In this document: positions 5,877-8,352 of the stretch, one piece after another
Numbering within the stretch: position 1 is the stretch's first letter
Layout: every line of letters begins with the position of its first letter
Assembly: GCA_049522565.1 (NCBI GenBank)
Contig: JBEKNT010000305.1
Coordinates: 1 to 8,352 of the forward strand
DNA from: JASHVB01 sp049522565
GTDB lineage: Bacteria > Pseudomonadota > Alphaproteobacteria > Acetobacterales > Acetobacteraceae
Length of the DNA stretch: 8,352 bases
Direction of reading: 5' to 3'
Notes under the pieces: model-generated
Told to the model about the DNA's origin: nothing
Databases searched by the model: none
The model's input: only the letters and a program-made list of their open reading frames with translations
Position numbers and translations under genes: made by a program

Positions 5877-5941
5877 ACGCACCCCTCCCCCCAACCTTGG
5901 TCCGCTTCGCGGCCCAAGCCCACAAGGGGAGGGGGAGACCC
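5877..5941. repeat. G/C-tract repeat, unit 2, carrying an inserted hairpin
   Basis: It starts with a 20-base block matching 5811-5830 at 19 of 20 positions. It ends with a 23-base block (5919-5941) that is an inverted copy of 5759-5781 at 22 of 23 positions. In between sits a separate hairpin at 5896-5918 (10-base arms, 9 paired, loop TTC). Unit 2 thus looks like the right half of unit 1 with its middle replaced by a hairpin module. It ends 5 bp before the EVE start codon. Confidence 0.8.
5931..5937 (+). promoter_or_regulatory. Ribosome binding site of the EVE gene, formed by the repeat end
   Basis: The run GGGGGAG at 5931-5937 lies 9 bases before the ATG at 5947 and is the only purine-rich anti-SD-like sequence there. 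It belongs to the conserved end of repeat unit 2. The repeat therefore seems to provide the translation signal for this gene. Confidence 0.55.
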
Positions 5942-5946
5942 GCAGC

Positions 5947-6363
5947 ATGACGCATTACTGGCTGGTGAAGTCCGAACCCGACGCGTTCTCCTGGGACCAG
6001 CAGGTGGCGAACGGCACCGAGCCGTGGACCGGCGTGCGCAACCACTCGGCCAAGCTCAACCTGAAGGCCATGAAAAAGGGCGACCTGGCGTTCTTCTACC
6101 ACTCCAACGAAGGCAAGCAGATCGTCGGCGTGGTGGAGGTGGTGCGCGAGGCGTATCCCGACCCGACGGCGGAGGCGGGCGACTGGGTCAGCGTCGATAT
6201 GCAGGCGGTGGGGCCGATGCCGCAGCCGGTCACCCTCGCGGCGATCAAGGCCGATCCGGCATTCGCCGACCTCGCGCTGGTGCGGCTTTCGCGGCTGTCC
6301 GTGGTGCCGGTATCGAAGCCACATTGGGACCGGATTTGCCGGATGGGCCAATGGAAGCGCTGA
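5947..6363 (+). CDS. EVE domain-containing protein (PUA-like fold)
   Basis: 138-residue cytoplasmic protein made of a single EVE domain, the fold of human THYN1 and relatives, thought to read modified bases in DNA or RNA. Family marks: YWLVKSEP (4-11) at the very N-terminus, W27-TGVRN (27-32), GDLAFFYHSN (45-54) lining the presumed base pocket, IVGVVEVVREAYPDP (59-73) and the terminal LSVVPVSKPHW (117-127). The length is that of the free-standing bacterial form. The ATG is supported by GGGGGAG 9 bases upstream, inside a repeat. The stop lies 13 bases beyond the start of the Rieske gene, so the two are probably co-translated. It is divergent from ccmC across 406 bp. No promoter can be identified, because the upstream DNA is all repeat. 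Ligand and cellular role are unknown. Confidence 0.95.
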   Translation: MTHYWLVKSEPDAFSWDQQVANGTEPWTGVRNHSAKLNLKAMKKGDLAFFYHSNEGKQIVGVVEVVREAYPDPTAEAGDWVSVDMQAVGPMPQPVTLAAIKADPAFADLALVRLSRLSVVPVSKPHWDRICRMGQWKR

Positions 6364-6728
6364 TCCCGGAAACCGGCGTCCCGGATGCGCCCCGCGCGCT
6401 GTGCCGCCTGGAGGACATCCCGGACGGCGGCGCCAAGGGTTTTCCGCCCGCGCCAGGCGGGTTCACCGGCCTGATGGCGGTGCGCCAGGGCGATGCGGTG
6501 TTCGTCTATGTCAACTCCTGCCCGCATATCGGCACACCGCTGGATTGGACGCCCGACCGCTTCCTCTCGGCGGATGGCGGACGTATCGTCTGCGCCACGC
6601 ATGGCGCCGAGTTCCAGATCGCCGACGGGGTCTGCATCAGGGGGCCGTGCCGCGGCGACCGGCTGGAACCCGTCGTGGTCCAGATCAAGGACGGCACCCT
6701 CTATGTGCCGAACGATGCGGGACTGTGA
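6351..6728 (+). CDS. Small Rieske (2Fe-2S) protein
   Basis: 125-residue protein consisting of one Rieske domain. The two cluster-binding motifs are complete: C57-P-H59 in NSCPHIGTPLDW and C81-A-T-H84 in VCATHGAEF. A GPCRGDRLEPVVVQIKDGTLYV ending (98-119) follows, typical of ferredoxin-like Rieske proteins. There is no signal peptide, membrane helix or oxygenase catalytic domain, so it is probably a soluble cytoplasmic electron carrier or accessory protein, not a bc1 subunit. Two further cysteines (C95 and C100) are present. The ATG at 6351 overlaps the last 13 bases of the EVE gene in another frame. The Shine-Dalgarno sequence is weak, which suggests translational coupling. It ends 34 bp before acs. 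The redox partner is unknown. Confidence 0.9.
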   Translation: MEALIPETGVPDAPRALCRLEDIPDGGAKGFPPAPGGFTGLMAVRQGDAVFVYVNSCPHIGTPLDWTPDRFLSADGGRIVCATHGAEFQIADGVCIRGPCRGDRLEPVVVQIKDGTLYVPNDAGL

Positions 6729-6739
6729 CCGGCGGTCAC
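6725..6739. repeat. Short perfect inverted repeat between the Rieske gene and acs
   Basis: GTGACC-GGC-GGTCAC has 6-bp perfect arms and a 3-base spacer. It spans the Rieske stop codon and lies 23 bp before the acs start. It may be an operator or mRNA hairpin limiting readthrough, or chance. There is no T tract, so it is not a classic terminator. Confidence 0.4.
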
Positions 6740-6762
6740 GAATGAGGAGAGGAGCAGAATCC

Positions 6763-8352
6763 ATGCCAGACACGGTGCAACACGGGGGAGAAATCTTTCC
6801 GGTGCGGCCGGAGATCGCCGCCAAGGCGCATGTCAGCGAGGCACGCTACCGCGACATGTATGAGCGCGCGGCGCGCGATCCCGACGGGTTCTGGGCGGAA
6901 CAGGCGCGGCGCATCGCCTGGATGCAGCCGCCGACGAAGATCAAGAACGCCAGCTTCGGCGGCAATGTGTCGATCAAGTGGTTCGAGGACGGCACGCTGA
7001 ACGCCTCGGCCTCGTGCCTCGACCGGCATCTTGCGACGCATGGCGACCGTGTAGCGATCATCTGGGAAGGTGACGATCCGGCAACGTCGAAGCAGGTGAC
7101 CTATCGCGAGCTGCACGAACAGGTCTGCCGGCTGGCCAACGCGATGCTGGGGCTGGGGGTCAAGCCGGGCGACCGGGTCACGATCTACCTGCCGATGGTG
7201 CCGGAGGCCGCGGTGGCGATGCTGGCCTGCGCGCGGATCGGCGCGATCCATTCGGTGGTGTTCGGCGGCTTCTCACCCGACAGCCTGTCCAACCGGTTGC
7301 AGGATTGCGAATCGGAGCTGCTGATCACCGCCGACGAAGGCCGCCGCGGCGGGCGCACGGTGGCGCTGAAGGCGAACGCCGACGCGGCGCTGAAATCCTG
7401 CCCCGGCGTGAAGAACGTCATCGTGGTGCGGGTCACCGGCGGCAAGGTGGCGATGCAGGATGGCCGCGACCACGACTACGCGACGCTGTGCGCGCAGGCC
7501 TCGCCCGACTGCCCGCCACGCGAGATGAGCGCCGAGGACCCGCTGTTCATCCTCTATACGTCGGGCAGCACGGGAAAGCCGAAGGGTGTGCTGCACACCA
7601 CCGGCGGCTACATGGTGTGGGCGAGCTTCACCCATGAATACGTGTTCGACTACCAACCGGGCGAAATCTACTGGTGCACCGCGGATGTCGGCTGGGTGAC
7701 CGGGCACACCTACATCCTGTATGGGCCGCTGGCGAACGGCGCGACGACGCTGATGTTCGAGGGCATTCCCAACTATCCCGACAGTTCGCGCTTCTGGCAG
7801 GTGGTGGACAAGCACAAGGTCAATATCTTCTACACCGCGCCGACCGCGATCCGCGCGCTGATGCGCGATGGCGAGGGGCCGGTGCGCAAGACCTCGCGGC
7901 GGTCGTTGCGCATCCTCGGCAGCGTCGGCGAGCCGATCAATCCCGAGGCCTGGCTGTGGTATCACCGGGTCGTCGGCGAGCATCGCTGTCCGATCGTGGA
8001 TACCTGGTGGCAGACTGAAACCGGCGGGATCCTGATTTCTCCGCTTCCGGGGGCCACCGCGCTGAAGCCCGGTTCGGCGACGCTGCCGCTGCCCGGCGTG
8101 CGGCCGATGATCGTCGATGGCGACGGGCACGAGTTGCACGGCGCCTGCGAGGGCAATCTGTGCCTGGCGGAGTCCTGGCCCGGGATGATGCGCACCGTGT
8201 TCGGCGACCACGACCGTTTCGTGCAGACGTATTTTTCCACGTTCAAGGGTCTGTATTTCACCGGTGACGGGGCGCGGCGCGATGCCGACGGCTACTACTG
8301 GATCACCGGACGGGTCGATGACGTGATCAACGTGTCCGGCCACCGCATGGGC
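6763..8352 (+). CDS. acs: Acetyl-CoA synthetase (AMP-forming), C-terminus beyond window
   Basis: First 530 codons, in frame to the last base, of an enzyme normally about 650 residues long. It converts acetate, ATP and CoA to acetyl-CoA through acetyl-AMP, in the cytoplasm. Visible marks: N-terminal ACAS domain (FWAEQARRIAWMQPP, WFEDGTLNASASCLDRHL), P-loop YTSGSTGKPKG (265-275), DVGWVTGHTYILYGPL (308-323), TWWQTETGG (414-422), YFTGDGARRDADGYYWITG (498-516) and hinge RVDDVINVSGHRMG (517-530). Numbering runs two ahead of the Salmonella enzyme, so V312, T313 and W416 match its acetate pocket; W416 favours acetate over longer acids. The catalytic, acetylatable lysine region lies past the window end. 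A strong GAGGAGAGGAG at 6744-6754, 8 bases upstream, fixes the start. It probably shares a message with EVE and Rieske unless it has its own promoter. Confidence 0.97.
   Translation, partial: MPDTVQHGGEIFPVRPEIAAKAHVSEARYRDMYERAARDPDGFWAEQARRIAWMQPPTKIKNASFGGNVSIKWFEDGTLNASASCLDRHLATHGDRVAIIWEGDDPATSKQVTYRELHEQVCRLANAMLGLGVKPGDRVTIYLPMVPEAAVAMLACARIGAIHSVVFGGFSPDSLSNRLQDCESELLITADEGRRGGRTVALKANADAALKSCPGVKNVIVVRVTGGKVAMQDGRDHDYATLCAQASPDCPPREMSAEDPLFILYTSGSTGKPKGVLHTTGGYMVWASFTHEYVFDYQPGEIYWCTADVGWVTGHTYILYGPLANGATTLMFEGIPNYPDSSRFWQVVDKHKVNIFYTAPTAIRALMRDGEGPVRKTSRRSLRILGSVGEPINPEAWLWYHRVVGEHRCPIVDTWWQTETGGILISPLPGATALKPGSATLPLPGVRPMIVDGDGHELHGACEGNLCLAESWPGMMRTVFGDHDRFVQTYFSTFKGLYFTGDGARRDADGYYWITGRVDDVINVSGHRMG

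Larger units (their letters stand above)
5541..5946. other. Divergent intergenic region between ccmC and the EVE gene
   Basis: 406 bp with no convincing gene. From left to right it holds a 12-bp perfect palindrome (CTCCCGCGGGAG, 5552-5563), a 6-bp-arm hairpin with a 3-base loop (TCCCGG/CCGGGA, 5656-5670), a plus-strand GGAGG plus ATG (5678-5695) that opens only into repeat sequence, a candidate FNR/FixK box (5730-5743), and two units of a palindromic G/C-tract repeat (5763-5941). A predicted ccm transcript starting near 5694 would have a leader of about 150 bases containing the hairpin. No tRNA or recognisable riboswitch was seen. Confidence 0.7.

Noticed and set aside
5763..5941. Possible CRISPR array
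   Set aside because: Only two unequal units, no regular spacers, palindromes of G/C tracts, and no cas genes nearby.
5693..5950. 85-codon plus-strand open frame with GGAGG 10 bases upstream, ending ATGA on the EVE start
   Set aside because: Only the first ~20 codons lie outside the G/C-tract repeats; the rest is repeat translation rich in Pro/Gly/Arg with no recognisable domain. The good ribosome-site-like sequence keeps it from being dismissed entirely, but the coding case is poor and it overlaps the predicted ccm promoter.
7273..8343. Long minus-strand open frame opposite acs
   Set aside because: Its translation is His/Arg/Gln-rich with no domain; the plus strand encodes unmistakable acetyl-CoA synthetase motifs in frame throughout.

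Overview
The window is very GC-rich and gene-dense, with signal peptides, overlapping ATGA start/stop junctions and gene content typical of an alphaproteobacterium. The System I cytochrome c maturation genes, the orphan periplasmic binding protein next to a hydantoinase-B gene, and G/C-tract intergenic palindromes suggest Rhodospirillales, perhaps Acetobacteraceae. That placement is an inference from overall style, not a measured identity.

Layout. (1) 1-20 is the right end of a G-rich intergenic repeat that recurs at 5835-5854. (2) 73-2942, plus strand: a hydantoinase B/oxoprolinase family gene, translationally coupled (ATGA) to a type-1 periplasmic binding protein gene with a Tat-like signal peptide. 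(3) 2950-3354, minus strand: a small putative secreted protein of unknown function, convergent to the binding-protein gene with only 7 bp between the stop codons. (4) 3534-5540, minus strand: a compact ccmC-ccmD-ccmE-ccmG run in which every junction is a 4-bp overlap. ccmA, ccmB, ccmF and ccmH are not here. (5) 5541-5946: a 406-bp divergent intergenic region holding a candidate FNR/FixK box placed correctly for a ccm promoter, plus two units of a palindromic G/C-tract repeat. (6) 5947-8352, plus strand: an EVE-domain gene, an overlapping small Rieske 2Fe-2S gene, and the first 530 codons of acetyl-CoA synthetase (acs), which runs off the window end.

How they fit together. CcmC loads heme onto CcmE with CcmD's help, and CcmG keeps apocytochrome cysteines reduced, so four of the periplasmic heme-delivery and thioredox steps are made from one message. 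The binding protein and the hydantoinase-B protein look like a capture-and-hydrolysis pair for a small amide or cyclic imide, but the permease, ATPase and HyuA partner are not in view. EVE, Rieske and acs are closely spaced and co-directional, but no shared pathway can be read from the sequence.

I found no convincing undescribed multi-gene system. The most interesting signals are the candidate oxygen-responsive promoter for ccm, the palindromic G/C-tract repeat family that appears to supply the EVE gene's ribosome binding site, and an alphaproteobacterial-type palindrome read through in frame as the tail of CcmD.
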